A stretch of 64,000 nt of DNA. Source: Chalciporus piperatus (lineage: Eukaryota > Basidiomycota > Agaricomycetes > Boletales > Boletaceae). Each line of letters opens with the position of its first letter. Position 1 is the first letter of the stretch. The position numbers were made by a program, and so were the translations under genes. This document shows positions 1 to 15,297 of the stretch, one piece after another. Where the stretch lies: contig JBBPTG010000060.1 of NCBI GenBank assembly GCA_038093975.1, forward strand, positions 62,001-126,000, in the 5' to 3' direction. Under the pieces are notes generated by a model. It made no database searches. It saw nothing but the letters and a program-made list of their open reading frames with translations, and was not told where the DNA came from.

Positions 1-68
1 GAAGCCCCGTAGTTCGATTTAGAGTACTTGGAGTACACGGTGTCGAGGGACGAAGACTGGTTTACCAT
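1..68 (-). CDS. F-box family gene, 5' end only (leaves window)
   Basis: An ATG on the minus strand at 66-68 opens a frame that runs off the left edge after about 22 codons (begins MVNQSSSLDT, continues VYSKYSKSNY). It is recognised only by comparison: the same sequence, about 85 percent identical by eye, lies in front of the F-box pseudogene at 23735-25605, where the equivalent reading is YAKYSKLNY. The F-box itself is therefore inferred to lie outside the window. The other copy has GTG in place of this ATG and a 4-base length difference just after it, so the start codons of the two paralogues differ. Confidence 0.4.
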   Translation of the reverse strand, partial: MVNQSSSLDTVYSKYSKSNYGA

Positions 69-310
69 GATCAATATTGTCGTACTGGTGATCTCAAACC
101 GGGGAGAAAAGGTTTCTTACGATTGCGTGGGGAGGGATTGATTGAAGCTGAAAGAAGAGGGGTCAGAGGTTATGGCAGTCAGCGACATCTTTTCCACAGG
201 TATTTACACTAGCAAACTCACCAATCGAAGTACTTCTGAAATTGCGGCCGAAATAGCAGTACAGTCCCTGTCTTCACAGATAATAATACGTTGTGGTTCA
301 AGTGAAGTTC
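1..310 (+). repeat. Inverted duplicate, copy 1 (F-box promoter and 5' end)
   Basis: This block matches the reverse complement of about 23449-23772 with only scattered substitutions and a few small indels. It covers the upstream region and first codons of an F-box family gene. Similarity stops abruptly near 310 and the left end is cut by the window edge. The two copies point outward, away from the 23 kb between them. Confidence 0.8.
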
Positions 311-424
311 GTCCAAGTTGCAACCGGTGTCAAATACAACTCAGAACACGTGATTGGAACCCCGATAAAATCCATCCGGAGAAACGCAAAAACAGTGGAA
401 TACTTTTGTTGAATAACGAGCTAG

Positions 425-1417
425 TTACTCATACGAAGAGTTCAAGAATTGAAGCAGGTTCTTTCTATTTGCATCCATCTCTAAATCTCTCGCATCCTTG
501 TGAACCTTCAGTTTAATCTAGCGGATTGTTCAGTCGGCTACATCATAGAGGTCGGTCGAAAGGGAATACCTTCTTTCCCGTCAGAACACTACGCTTCTCG
601 TCCTTGTCCTTATCCCTCTTCTTATCATTGTCTCGCTTCTTCTTGCTACGTTCTTTGTCCTTGCGTTTGTCCTTGCGACTGTCCCTATCACGGCTATGCG
701 AACGCGATCTGGAGCGATGACGGGCGTGGCTTCGTTCATATGATCGGGAACGTGACCTCGATCTGTGGCGGCCGCGCTTTGCATGACGCAGTGAATCAAG
801 CGAAGATGAACTCGAATAACTATAACTGCGAGTGCGCTGTCCTCTTGGTGTCTATGAAGCAGTCATATGTGCATCTTCTGAGGTCAGCGATCCGATAATC
901 ACGGTAGTTTCGTCAGACGTACAATGCCTCGGCTTCTTCCGCGAGTTTGCACCGCCGTATCTTCGCGCGAACGAGCATTGTCCCATTCCTGAATATGCTC
1001 TAGCCTCCCAGTCTGTATCTCAGGCGAGGTCTTACCTTTTTGGGCTCCTCACCACGGTCTTCGTTGTGCTTTCTGGAGTGGTGATGACTTGGTGACCTAG
1101 AACGCTTGCGATCCCGGCGTCTGTATCCATCTTCCTCCGGTTGGCGTCCATGGCTACCCCGCTGGGGAGAACGAGACCTGCTATCTCCCCTGTCTCGTGC
1201 TGGATGCGTTGCGCCCAGTGTGTTTTATATATGACATGAGTGTTTCAGCGTTGAATCGCCCCGAGTGACCATGATGACAGGCGCAGCGTGGGGCAACCAG
1301 GAAAGAAACCGAAGTGAGCTGAAAGTAGGCAAATCCGGAGAAGGGACCCTCACCCTTTCGTCTATGATGATGCTCAGAACGATGCTTGGACCGTTCGTCT
1401 GGTAAATGCTCCGACAT
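425..1417 (-). CDS. Small RS-domain (Arg/Ser-rich) nuclear protein
   Basis: Four exons, 1354-1417, 1036-1199, 570-851 and 425-517, join in phase to give 200 residues. The N-terminus is MSEHLPDERSKHRSEHHHRR. The middle is dense in RS, RD and SR dipeptides with a Ser run and a Lys/Asp-rich stretch. The C-terminus has a conserved-looking block, SVLTGKKIKLKVHKD, then NRKNLLQFLNSSYE. All introns are GT-AG. I recall very similar C-termini in basidiomycete hypothetical proteins but know no formal name. The RS domain suggests a nuclear, splicing-related role; that is inference. The last exon is only 93 bases and is easy to miss. Confidence 0.75.
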
Positions 1418-1639
1418 CGTTGCGCGTCGTCAACCTGGTAGATGGGAGGAGGCAGAGGAGTGAGTCTTTGTTTGGCAACGCCTTTGGATCCAAATAACCG
1501 CTTGCGACACAGCCACATCTACAGTCAACCTCAACTCGAACTTCCATGACATAGTAGTATCGAACTGATCATGATGCATCCAAGAGCCAAGTTTATTTTC
1601 TCTGCAGATACAGATATCATTCATACACACTACAAGTAA

Positions 1640-2190
1640 CCTTCGCGATTGTCGCACATCGTACCTGTGAGTTTCCCACATTCGTGCAGACGGTATGATC
1701 CGAATCTATTAGTGGAGGGTGAACGACTGTCTTCATCCCGACCCTTGGGTCTGCCTACGGGAGACTATGATAATCGTATTCCTGCACTCGCACGGTACGA
1801 CCTCAGTCCACGCAGTGCCGATGGAGTACATTGGGACTCGCGCATTCTTTCTTTCTTTGTGGCTTGGTAAGTAGGCATCCCCACTAGTGCGGATGTGCCC
1901 TAGCAACGAGAGGTAAGGTTCATGAAAACCTACCTCGGCGATTCCCTCTGAAACATGTCCCCACCGCGCAAGCTTGCAGAAGGGGATTCCCACCGAACAT
2001 TCGCATCGGGCCAAAATTTCTTAACTAGGCGTTCTCTCGTCGTCGGTCGAATCCACTCTGCTCCAGACTCCCATCGTCCTCATGCATGGGCTCATACTTT
2101 CCAATATCAGCTCGCCCAGCCAATTGCCAATGATCATATTCAGGACGAATTGTGGCTATTCAAAGTATACGGACGTCAGCGGCCGAAATT
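1640..2190 (-). other. Coding-like minus-strand segment, gene not resolved
   Basis: On the minus strand a frame between about 2182 and 2028 reads like real protein (EYDHWQLAGRADIGKYEPMH and a following Glu/Arg-rich part). It can be spliced with a GTTAAG donor and a CAAG acceptor into a second in-phase piece (LRGGDMFQRESPR). Further pieces down to about 1690 are ambiguous, with several short possible introns. I could not find a start codon or a complete model. It may be a degraded gene or 5' exons of an unrecognised gene upstream of the RS-domain gene. Confidence 0.25.
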
Positions 2191-2784
2191 AACGTGAGAT
2201 GAGGTCAGCAGGTGCACCAACCCTCCTGTGTCGCAGTGTAGCTCCAACATTTTTTGTATAACCTCTGCGGTTTTCACGTCTCACTGTTAACTAGAATCCC
2301 TGCCAGCTTAAGGGGACACGTGTGGCATCTGGCTATACAGTGAGTCAAGGTACGAAAAAATGACATCGGTTGGTCTGATCATCTGATCGGGAGTATGTTT
2401 CTTCCTTTGTGCTGAGTTTTATAAGGAGGTGCCCTTTGTTGTCTCCTCGAGGCGGAGTGTTATAGTGGCGCTTATCGTCGTCCAATCAGAACGCTCCGTT
2501 TGACGCACCATATCAAGGGACCCACACGGACTCACAAACGCCCATGGGTACGTGTTGCAGTTTTACTATACGCGGCGACACACGTCAAACACGAGGTGAT
2601 CCTATGTATTCCTCAGGGCCCTTCAGACGCCCCAAGGGTGTTCTAGCGGGAACCCCTTCAAGGATATATAGGATATGTTTTTTTTGGCCCCGCTAGACAT
2701 CCCACTCTCGACACTCTCAAGTCTTTCGTTCGACGGTAAGGGGGTTTCACTGTGTTCCGTCCACTCCAACTGACAACTCGTCAG
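2191..2784. other. Intergenic, promoter side of F-box gene
   Basis: I see no gene here. It is the upstream region of the F-box gene that starts at 2785, with AT-rich patches (for example around 2412 and 2668) but no motif I can assign. Confidence 0.5.
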
Positions 2785-4194
2785 ATGTTGGCCGTTCAAG
2801 GCTTTGATACCCAACGACACAGCGATCTCCCAGTTTTACCCGCTATTCAATTTTTGATGCGCCCTTTTTACATCCGACAATCTCCCTCTCCCATTCAGTT
2901 AACACCGACTGAAATCATGTCAAGCATATTCACTCTTGCATCAAACTCATTTCACGACGATCACGACTGTATCCTACAACTAATCACCATCTCTCGCGTA
3001 TGTAGACGATGGAGACAAATTTCCCTTTCGACAAGTTCTTTATGGACGACCATTCATCTATCACTTCCTCTATCAAAGACCCAACTAATGCGCACCATCG
3101 CTTGGATTCTTCGTTCCCGAAATCGCCCTCTTGACATCTACATGGACTTCCGTGATCCTTCCTGGGAGTGGGATGAAGAGACTCATCCATTTGGCTGGAA
3201 AGCCATGCAGAGCGTCATGCGCTTGCTCGCGCCACAAGCATCGCGTTGGCGCTCTGTAGAACTGCTCACGGATACCTGGGCCCCAATCTTTGCGTTCCTA
3301 TCCTATACCGTGCGCATCACCTCCGCGCCACTCCTTGAGACGATCAGGCTCTCGAGGTGTAACGAATACTTTGCGACGCCGGGTCAGCGATTTCATCCCG
3401 CGAATATGTCCTTTCCTGTCCCATGGTTCGGGAGAGGAGCTGCCCTCTCGAATATCCGTCAACTGGCGCTCTCGGGCGTCCACGTCGACTGGTCAGCGTG
3501 TGGTTTTACGGGCCTCAAAGAGTTGGAGTTCAAGTACCACGCACAACACGTGATGCCCACTCTCTCGGACTTTCAGAGGATCCTGCGCGCCAATCCAGGG
3601 ATCGAGAAACTCACCATCCTTGGGTGGGGTCCCCAGTTGGGCGGTGTGTCAGCCGACGATTCGCAGATCATCGAGCTCCCACAATTGAAGGCACTCGAGT
3701 TTGGGTTCATGGACGTAGACTACGCCATCGACCTTCTCTCGATGTTCGCTGCGCCTCAACTCCAGGACCTCACCATCGAAGATGTCGCATTCGGGATGCT
3801 TCTCCCCGTGCGTCTGGATTGTACCCGCCTCCTCGATCGCCTCGTGGGCATCAGTGAGAGCGATCCGCCATGCATCCCACTCCCCTCTCTTCTTCGGCTC
3901 TCCATGCGAGGAATCCAAGCGGCGAATGCCTCGCTCCAGCGTCTGGTTTGCTGTCTACGCTCTGTCGAGTCGTTCTCCCTCGATAACATCGAAGCTGCAC
4001 CGCTATCGGCGCTCTGTTTTGCGCTACACGCGTGCCCCCGTCTTTCAGTGTTGACACTGAAGGACATCGAGCCTTCTTCAGCCGCACTGGTCCTGGAGTC
4101 GAACAAACTCCCGGCCCGTCTTCGCATATTCCTCGACATGGATGAGGATTCACTCGAGGGAGATGACGCTGTCTCAGAGACTGTCGGCGTTTGA
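2785..4194 (+). CDS. F-box protein, intact
   Basis: A single-exon gene of 469 residues if the ATG at 2785 is used. The open frame extends 11 codons further upstream, but only to a GTG. An F-box-like segment lies at about residues 36-97: it starts IQLTPTEIMSSIF and ends with VCRRWRQISLSTSSLWTTIH, the CR.W...a..t..LW pattern of agaricomycete F-box-like domains. The remainder has leucine-rich, LRR-like spacing (LKELEF, LKALEFGF, LQDLTIEDV, LSVLTLKDIE). F-box proteins are substrate receptors of SCF ubiquitin ligases, with Skp1 binding the F-box. The substrate cannot be predicted. No break is visible, unlike the paralogue at 23.7-25.6 kb. Confidence 0.8.
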   Translation: MLAVQGFDTQRHSDLPVLPAIQFLMRPFYIRQSPSPIQLTPTEIMSSIFTLASNSFHDDHDCILQLITISRVCRRWRQISLSTSSLWTTIHLSLPLSKTQLMRTIAWILRSRNRPLDIYMDFRDPSWEWDEETHPFGWKAMQSVMRLLAPQASRWRSVELLTDTWAPIFAFLSYTVRITSAPLLETIRLSRCNEYFATPGQRFHPANMSFPVPWFGRGAALSNIRQLALSGVHVDWSACGFTGLKELEFKYHAQHVMPTLSDFQRILRANPGIEKLTILGWGPQLGGVSADDSQIIELPQLKALEFGFMDVDYAIDLLSMFAAPQLQDLTIEDVAFGMLLPVRLDCTRLLDRLVGISESDPPCIPLPSLLRLSMRGIQAANASLQRLVCCLRSVESFSLDNIEAAPLSALCFALHACPRLSVLTLKDIEPSSAALVLESNKLPARLRIFLDMDEDSLEGDDAVSETVGV

Positions 4195-5499
4195 CGACTT
4201 TCCCTTTGTTTCCTTTTCCTCGCTTAATTTGTGGAGCGTTTTATTCGTTGCAACGCTCTCTTACAATCTATGCTCTTTCGCCTTCTCAACATGTATTCAT
4301 TCCGCCACACCAAAAACTTTCCCCAAGGAGCGTCGCTCCGTTTTTTTTTGGGTTTCCGGTTACTGTACTCTTTTTCGACTTTGGATGATCCTCTCCCCCT
4401 CATCTAATTACTCGTCTTCTCACTCAGAGTCACATTTCTCATCACTCTCGCATGCTAGTGGATCATCACGCGTACGTCTGCCTTGTAATTATAACACCGC
4501 TGTAGCATTTCCCTCTCCCCATATGAACAGATACATGAATAGATTGATAGTGATCCTCGTTTCCAAAGCGCGCCTATTAGTTTCATTCCTTGAGCTCGTG
4601 CGAATGACAGTTTCTGTGAATCACCGATCCGTGCGCGTGAAAAGGCTCGTACGATCGAACCTGAGAATCAGGGTTTGGAATGGAATAGAACTCGGACGAC
4701 GGAGGCGCCACTGGCAGAGAATCCGTTGCGACTCAAAAATCGAAGCATCTAACCTGCACGCATAAAAGCCCGAGATGAGCTCCACCGGACTATCCGCCAT
4801 CCGTACCCCACATACATCGTGCCATTCTGGATAGTAGTCTACACTGAGGACTGGATTGCATCGAGAAGCGTCCAATGGTGTTGCGCACCATCGGGCGCTT
4901 CCCGGAGTTGCCAGGCTGACAAAGAGACACATCTCGCGTCGGCGTTTTTATGTTCGGAGTTCCAGCACAGAACGAGAGAGATAAAAGGCGAGTTTAATCG
5001 GGCAGGAAGGCCGCGGAGATCGCCCTTGGAAAGCAAACTTGAAGAAATCCGGTGAGTGTTTTTTTTGCCTTGTTTTCGTCGAGCTCGCTCATGGGCATTG
5101 TGAAAAGCGAAGCCGCCTCATTAGCCCAAGAGTAGGCAGTCGTTGGCTATCGTACTATTTAGATGATATTGGATGTTGGATGTATGCTGACGCAGATCAG
5201 GATGTTTTAAGATAGATAATAACATCGTTTGGAAAGATACGCGCGGATATTTTATGAGTAGATTCATTAGCGGGTTCATCGCCGCGCGGAAATGTGAACC
5301 TCGCAGCTCCGGTTTGGCTCCGGTCATTGTCTTGTCCAGACTAGGAAAAGAAGGCAAGTAGAGGCAAGTAGGTTGCTAACGTCGATTCATTCCATCTCAA
5401 CCGTAGCGTCGTTACAGCAATGCAAGATTCGCATTATAAAGAGCAGTCCCTTTCCTCTTCTCCCCCTCGCAGCCGTTCTTTCACTCTCCCTCCCTTCCG
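4195..5499. other. Intergenic 1.3 kb
   Basis: I find no convincing gene. Pyrimidine-rich stretches follow the F-box stop. A minus-strand frame near 4621-4932 stays open but has no recognisable domain or consistent exon model. The last 100 bases before 5500 are CT-rich, as is usual upstream of fungal start codons. Confidence 0.5.
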
Positions 5500-6981
5500 A
5501 TGTCTCCCGCTCTTTTCTTGGCTTTTGCCATCCCATTCATTCTAGCCACAAGAACCAATGCGGAATCCCATACCATCAAATTCGTTAACAAGTCAGTAGT
5601 AAAAATTCTCAGACTGAGTGCTTCCTGGCCAGGATTTTTAACTAATAATTGGCTCTAGCTGTGGTTCTGGAACGGTAACGAGACCCGCCTCAAATCTACG
5701 AATGCAATCTCATCCTGCCTTTAGCCTGTGCTCATGTATTACGGAGAGAATGTTCTCACTGGTGACACGTACATCAGCAATGGTAACTTCTCTGGAATTG
5801 CGTAAGTAGAAGTGGAAGCCAACTCCAGGAATCGTATCTGATCTCAGACCCGCCTGATCTCTCAGATACCTTCAGACAGGTCAGTACACTCTTTGACCTC
5901 AAGGGAGAACCTCAGGCGACGGTCCGTCAGGTGATTGCAACCTCAACGGCGAAAACTGCACCCTGTTAGAGATGACGCTCATTAATCCGACGCCGAGTGT
6001 CCCGGGAAGTGGTTCTAGCACCGACATCTCCTTGATCCCGCCGTAAGTCAAACGTTGCCCACTAAGGTCTAATGATTAAGCTTACTGAGGTGACTTCCGT
6101 GCTGAAATAGCCACGCTTACAACGTTGCAACAGCCTTCGAGTGAGTTTTCCGACGGGATTCTCCGTCAGTTTCTGCTCACAGTAAAACAGATACTACGAC
6201 GGGTGCGATGGCGTTTGTCAGACTTGTGTGTATCTCTTACCCTTTCTCTCAACAATCACCTTATCTCGAATACATACAGGTGATTATGCAAAGTGTCCGA
6301 CTGCATTCTTTGTTTCGAGCGATAACCAGGTGCAGAAAGAATGTCAGGCTGACAATGTGAGTGAAACAGCGGTGTCAACCACATCTGTTACCCGCAGGCT
6401 GACATTGCACGCCACAGGTCAATCTCCTCATAACTTTCTGTCCTTCAAGTTCATGCCCTGGTGGCACCAGTTCGACTACTCCTGCGGCGACCTTACCTAC
6501 CATCACCACATCACCTTCGCCCACATCTACACCGGCTTCTTCATCTTCCACCCCTACGCCATCTTCCTCGCCTACTTCTGCGACCAGCCCTACAAATGCA
6601 CTAACATCAAGCGGAAACGCTGGAACAACTACTCCAAGCTCTGCCTCTTCACCTTCGCCCCCCTCCGTGCCCACGACCTCTACTCCGACAACATCTACTC
6701 CCACGACAAGCCCCACAACCACCTCTTCAACGCCTGGTGCCTTGAACGTATTCACGACGCCATCGGGACTGGGGGCACCTTACCCCACTAATTCCGCCGG
6801 CGGTCGTTGCCGTCCCAGACCGAGCAGTATTCCTCCCTCTCCCACCACCGCTGCGACTGCGACTCCTGTCAACAGCGTTCCTCCAAAACAATGTGGGACG
6901 CCAGGTCGGCCACACTTATTTCCATGCGCCACCGTCGTGCTCGCAACGCCAGAATGGCCCTCACTCACTGATTCGGCGTAG
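5500..6981 (+). CDS. Secreted glycopeptide-family protein
   Basis: Nine exons join in phase: 5500-5591, 5659-5674, 5725-5801, 5866-5879, 5916-6042, 6111-6140, 6191-6225, 6280-6356 and 6418-6981. Exons of 14 and 16 bases are supported by the family sequence they restore. A signal peptide (MSPALFLAFAIPFILATRTN) leads into a cysteine-containing domain with VNNCGSGT, VLTGDTYISNGNFSGIAYLQ, STDISLIPPHAYNVATAF and CPTAFFVSSDNQVQKECQ. I know this domain from agaricomycete 'glycopeptide' proteins, which resemble a minimal thaumatin-like fold. The long C-terminal tail is Ser/Thr/Pro-rich with PTTST repeats, likely O-glycosylated. Function is unknown; a cell-wall or extracellular role is inferred. The last about 60 residues lack a clear GPI signal. 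Confidence 0.85.
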
Positions 6982-7430
6982 ACAACTAGCGAGCGGTCCA
7001 GGTCGATCCACTCTTTCATTCCTTTATTTTGTTGAACAAAATATCTTGGGTGTCAACGTGTTTGCTTAGTCTTTTTTTTTTCTTTCTTTCTTGGTCTACA
7101 TCACGATGTCTGCTCGAGGTAGATGTTGCTGGGTTTTTTTGCTGTCGATGGTCCGCGTGGCGTTGTCCGCGCGTGGTTTCATCGTGTTTATTTTTACGCG
7201 TGTTTATGGCTATAAAGAGTAACCTCTGCGAGGTCGTTGTCGTCGTCTGAGTATGCAGTGCGTGATCATCAATCATCTACAGCAAATTTATTTAGAGTTC
7301 CTTCCGTATACATTGCATTTAAATTGATATCCGATAGTCCTCGTCTAGACCCGTCCGTCCCGTTTCTACATATGTACCCAACGACAGGACCTGGGCTCCT
7401 CCGAGTTCGAGTTAATTTCCCCTTTTTCTT
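6982..7430. other. Convergent 3' regions
   Basis: This short gap lies between two genes that read toward each other, the glycopeptide gene and the alpha-glucosidase. It is T-rich on the plus strand, with runs of 7-9 T near 7073-7135. I see no gene. Confidence 0.5.
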
Positions 7431-11970
<4,540 letters not shown>

Positions 11971-12615
11971 ATGGCTCAAGTTTTGTCCATGGAAATCCCT
12001 ACCATCACCATCAAGTCCTGCAAGCCTCAGCGGCGCTCCTCCCTCGCACCCATCCGTACCGACTGTCCCCGGCCCATCCCGAACTCTTACTGGGCCACTC
12101 CTCAGCTGCTCGCATGCGAGTACCCCTGGTCTCCCTACGAGATCTCTGGGCACGGACAGAAGCTTGACAAGCTCCTCGCCACGGGAGTGCGTACGTTCAT
12201 CGACCTCACTGAGGCCGGTGAACTCTTACCCTACGCTCCACACCTCCACTCCGTCGCAGCCGCACACAACATCGACGCATCTGAGATTGAGTACCACCAA
12301 TTCCCGATCCAGGACCGGTCTCTCCCGGAGAGCACCGAGTTCGTCTTCCAGATCCTCGACGTCCTCCGTGACAATGAACGTCGCGGTCGTGTCAGCGCTG
12401 TACACTGTCGTGGCGGAATCGGCAGGACAGGCATGGTTGTTGGCTGCTGGCTTGTCGAGTCTGCGTGGGCCAAGAGTGGCGAGGATGCGCTCCGCATCGT
12501 CGCAGCGCTCTGGAAGACTGTCGAAAAGTGCAAGCGCTACCCTCACAGCCCAGAGACTGGCCCTCAGTTCGAGTTCGTGAAGAACTTTGGGCCCCCTCGG
12601 CTCGTTGCAGCCTAA
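11971..12615 (+). CDS. Dual-specificity/tyrosine-like protein phosphatase
   Basis: Intronless, 214 residues from the ATG at 11971; the frame extends upstream only to a TTG. The cysteine phosphatase loop is VHCRGGIGRTGMVVGC (Cys146, Arg152), and the candidate general acid lies in FPIQDRSLPE (Asp115). The upstream part, YPWSPYEISGHGQKLDKLLA and GVRTFIDLTEAGEL, matches the small cyclin-dependent-kinase-inhibitor-3/DUSP-like group. The family removes phosphate from tyrosine or serine/threonine, or sometimes phospholipids or RNA caps; which substrate applies here cannot be read from sequence. The lack of introns is notable beside its intron-rich neighbours. Confidence 0.88.
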   Translation: MAQVLSMEIPTITIKSCKPQRRSSLAPIRTDCPRPIPNSYWATPQLLACEYPWSPYEISGHGQKLDKLLATGVRTFIDLTEAGELLPYAPHLHSVAAAHNIDASEIEYHQFPIQDRSLPESTEFVFQILDVLRDNERRGRVSAVHCRGGIGRTGMVVGCWLVESAWAKSGEDALRIVAALWKTVEKCKRYPHSPETGPQFEFVKNFGPPRLVAA

Positions 12616-12996
12616 CTCGGCCAAGAAGCCACTCATCCGTCCGACATTCGGATGTCTCTGTAGTAAGTCGACCTTCCTCTTCTAAATTCGTCCATGACTC
12701 ACGTACGCTTATCTTTGAAGCATCCATTCGTGTTTCCAATCATGGAACACAGGCTCAGATACGCCAGCAACGCATATCAATGTAAACTTGCGTTGTTATC
12801 GGCGGAACTTAGTATGCAGCACTTTCCTCTTGGGGACTTGTGGGCGTCAGGGGGGTATGTATCTCTATTATTTGGATAGTCGGAAGAACTATTAGTGTCG
12901 CTACAGCGAACTTTCGTATACCTTTTCTGATGATACCCAGTTCGAATGCAATGGGACTTTTGTTGGTCGAGAGCCTTTCCTTTCGAGCTTGCCCTG
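12616..12996. other. Short intergenic stretch
   Basis: I see no gene in this 0.4 kb. It holds the 3' region of the phosphatase gene and the 5' region of the small gene that follows. An earlier exon of that gene here cannot be excluded. Confidence 0.45.
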
Positions 12997-13345
12997 ATGA
13001 CTGACGGTGCGCCTGACATCGTTACTAGCGATTCAACAGAGGTCTCGCCGGTGATCCCCACCTCTCCGACCGCTGTCGAATCCAATCCAGGGCTCTTAAT
13101 CCCGGAGTCCAGGGAGGGATTTTACGGCTACAACGACGAAAAGAGTCTTCAGCAAGTAGGGGGCTGCTACTTCGTCTCAAACCGCAGCTGCGACATCCAC
13201 AAGGTGAGGTTGCTCCTTCGTTCGTTGACGCCCGGCTATATGTTCACTGACCGAAAACGATAACTCGGTGTTCACACAGACGAATGTGCCAGACATTCGC
13301 CTTGCGTATCGCCATCAGGCACTGCTTGAAGAACTGGAGATATGA
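12997..13345 (+). CDS. Hypothetical 90-residue protein
   Basis: Two exons, 12997-13203 and 13280-13345, join in phase across a 76-base GT-AG intron. The protein starts MTDGAPDIVTSDSTEVSP. It has a Pro/Ser/Thr-rich first third, then a compact part with GFYGYNDEKSLQQVGGCYFV and SNRSCDIHK. The second exon encodes a helix-like tail, RLAYRHQALLEELEI. Two Cys and several aromatic residues sit in the middle. I do not recognise a family. An upstream in-frame ATG at 12946 would add 17 residues. No signal peptide or membrane segment is visible. Confidence 0.5.
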
Positions 13346-13989
13346 TCAATTTGAAACTACTTTCCCCTCAATGAACTTTGTACATACCTCCATACACACC
13401 ATAGATCCCTGACTCTAAAAATATCATGCTTGAATCATCCCTGACAGCCAATAGTTGACTGATTTCAAGTTGGAAGCTGGACAGATGTAGAATAAATTGT
13501 ACATACGTGTGCATGACCGGAATCCAAGCGAAATCTATGATGGACTCATGACAACGGCGGCAGTGAAATGCCCCCGCAACAGTTAAATAAGTTGATCTGC
13601 GCCGTGGCATCTAGAGATGCATAGCCCCCTGCCAACAGCCTGCGCTGTCAATAAGCACCCTTGATCACCTCGGGTGCGGCGGGCTACATAAATTAGCCAT
13701 TCCCAGGCATTTCCCAGCTACGAATACCTTCAGCGAACTTGAAAGACCAACAAGTGGGGAGGGATGTGGCCGTACCATCGTCCTCTGTTTCGACGGTACG
13801 TAGGTGCTTTGGATCAAGAAAGTCGGATGAGAGTAGAATACCAACCTCCTTGTTATATTTGACTCGGCAGGTGAGATCTTGAGACGGCGCCGTGACGTCG
13901 GGACACAGCCACACAGTGCCTCTCCCAAATGTTTACCACTCGGATGAACTTCAACACTTGAGCAACACCTTGTCCTCCTCCCCATCCCT
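13346..13989. other. Intergenic 0.6 kb
   Basis: No supportable gene. Minus-strand frames around 13665-14057 run antisense into the next gene and carry no recognisable domain. Confidence 0.5.
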
Positions 13990-15297
13990 ATGGTGTATGA
14001 GCTTAGTGAACAGCCATGGTTTGGTCTATACCTGACATACCAGCTGATCTCAACCACCTTCTTTAGACTTCCCTACTGGTTCGTAGTGTCATATCCGCAA
14101 TCATGGCGGCCCCGTGAATCGTGGTCCTTGAAGCGCAGCGTCCTTGTCAGACTGTTTCGCCATCTCAATCACATCACTCAGAGGTGGGTTGACACGCGTC
14201 GCATCTCTTAGGGTTTTTTCTATTGCTGACCCTCGGATCGTTACAACAGGACAGGCCCACTCGTGCGTCTTCCTAACCACAAAGCGATCACCCCAGCTCC
14301 GGGCATCAAAGCCGTCTGGGTCCCACCAGTCCCTCATTTAATTACTGGAACCCTCTATCTCTTTTCCAAAACCGCCGACGTCTCTGCCGTTCCCATCCCC
14401 GGTTACTTCATCGATCGTGCCAGTGATCCCAAAGCCTCCTCGCCCCAACCCCTCCCCGGCCTACAACGTGGCAAAAAAGTCCTTTACAGACTTCACGGAG
14501 GCTCCTACATCCAACTTTCAGCACATCCACGCGACCCGACTGCCAATATCGCCCGAGGCATCCTCCGTCACGCTCCAAGCATTTCACGTACCTTCGGTAT
14601 CGAATACCGACTATCGAGCGCCGCGCCTGTCACTCCTGAGCCCACGAATCCCTTCCCAGCGGCACTCCTAGACGCGTTAGCAGGGTATGCATATCTTGTG
14701 GATAAACTTGGGTATCGAGCAGAGGACGTGATAATATCTGGGGACTCAGCAGGGGGCAATCTCGCACTTGCGCTCGTGAGGTATTTAAGGGATTACGCGA
14801 ACGATCCTTCAGTACGACTTCCACCACTCCCAGGGGCGATGTTGCTCCTCTCACCATGGGCAGACCTGGGCACCTCGCACATAGGTCCACTCAGCTCCCT
14901 CTCCTCGCCTCGTTCTGTCGATTACCTCTCCTCTAGCCGACCTCCGAGTACCCCACACCCCCCTGTGTACTCGTACCCCAAAACCGCCTTCTTGGGTCCG
15001 TTTGGACAAGGTTTCGCAGACCAAAGTCCGTTTATCTCACCTGCCTCTTTACATCCCTGGGTAAACGCCCGCTTCGATGATTTTCCACGTACCCTCGTCT
15101 GTGCAGGTGGGGCGGAACCGATCGTGGATACAGTCAGGTCGTTGGTCTGGAAGATGGAGAGGGATATGGGAAAATGTGCGGTGGAGTACTACGAAGCGAA
15201 GGAAGGGGTGCATGATTATTTGCTATTTCCGTGGTATCAACCCGAGGGTAATCAGACGTTGAAGAGAATCGGAGAGTGGATAGAGGGTTTAGAGTGA
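13990..15297 (+). CDS. Alpha/beta hydrolase (HSL-type esterase/lipase)
   Basis: Two exons, 13990-14183 and 14250-15297, give 413 residues. An N-terminal hydrophobic stretch (WFGLYLTYQLISTTFFRLPY) suggests membrane anchoring. The oxyanion segment is YRLHGGSYI (HGGS instead of the usual HGGG). The nucleophile elbow is GDSAGGN, and the candidate acid is Asp in CAGGAEPIVDTVR. The catalytic His lies in KEGVHDYLLFPW. This is the hormone-sensitive-lipase-like carboxylesterase group common in basidiomycetes, which hydrolyses short-chain esters; the natural substrate is unknown. Confidence 0.9.

Noticed and set aside
581..799. Minus-strand ORF starting MIHCVMQSAAATDRGH
   Set aside because: It is a different frame of the RS-domain exon 570-851, which fits splice phases on both sides.
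2752..2784. Upstream GTG start for the F-box gene
   Set aside because: Nuclear genes start at ATG; the first in-frame ATG is at 2785.
6375..6755. Minus-strand frame rich in Val/Gly/Glu
   Set aside because: Antisense image of the Ser/Thr/Pro-rich tail of the glycopeptide gene.
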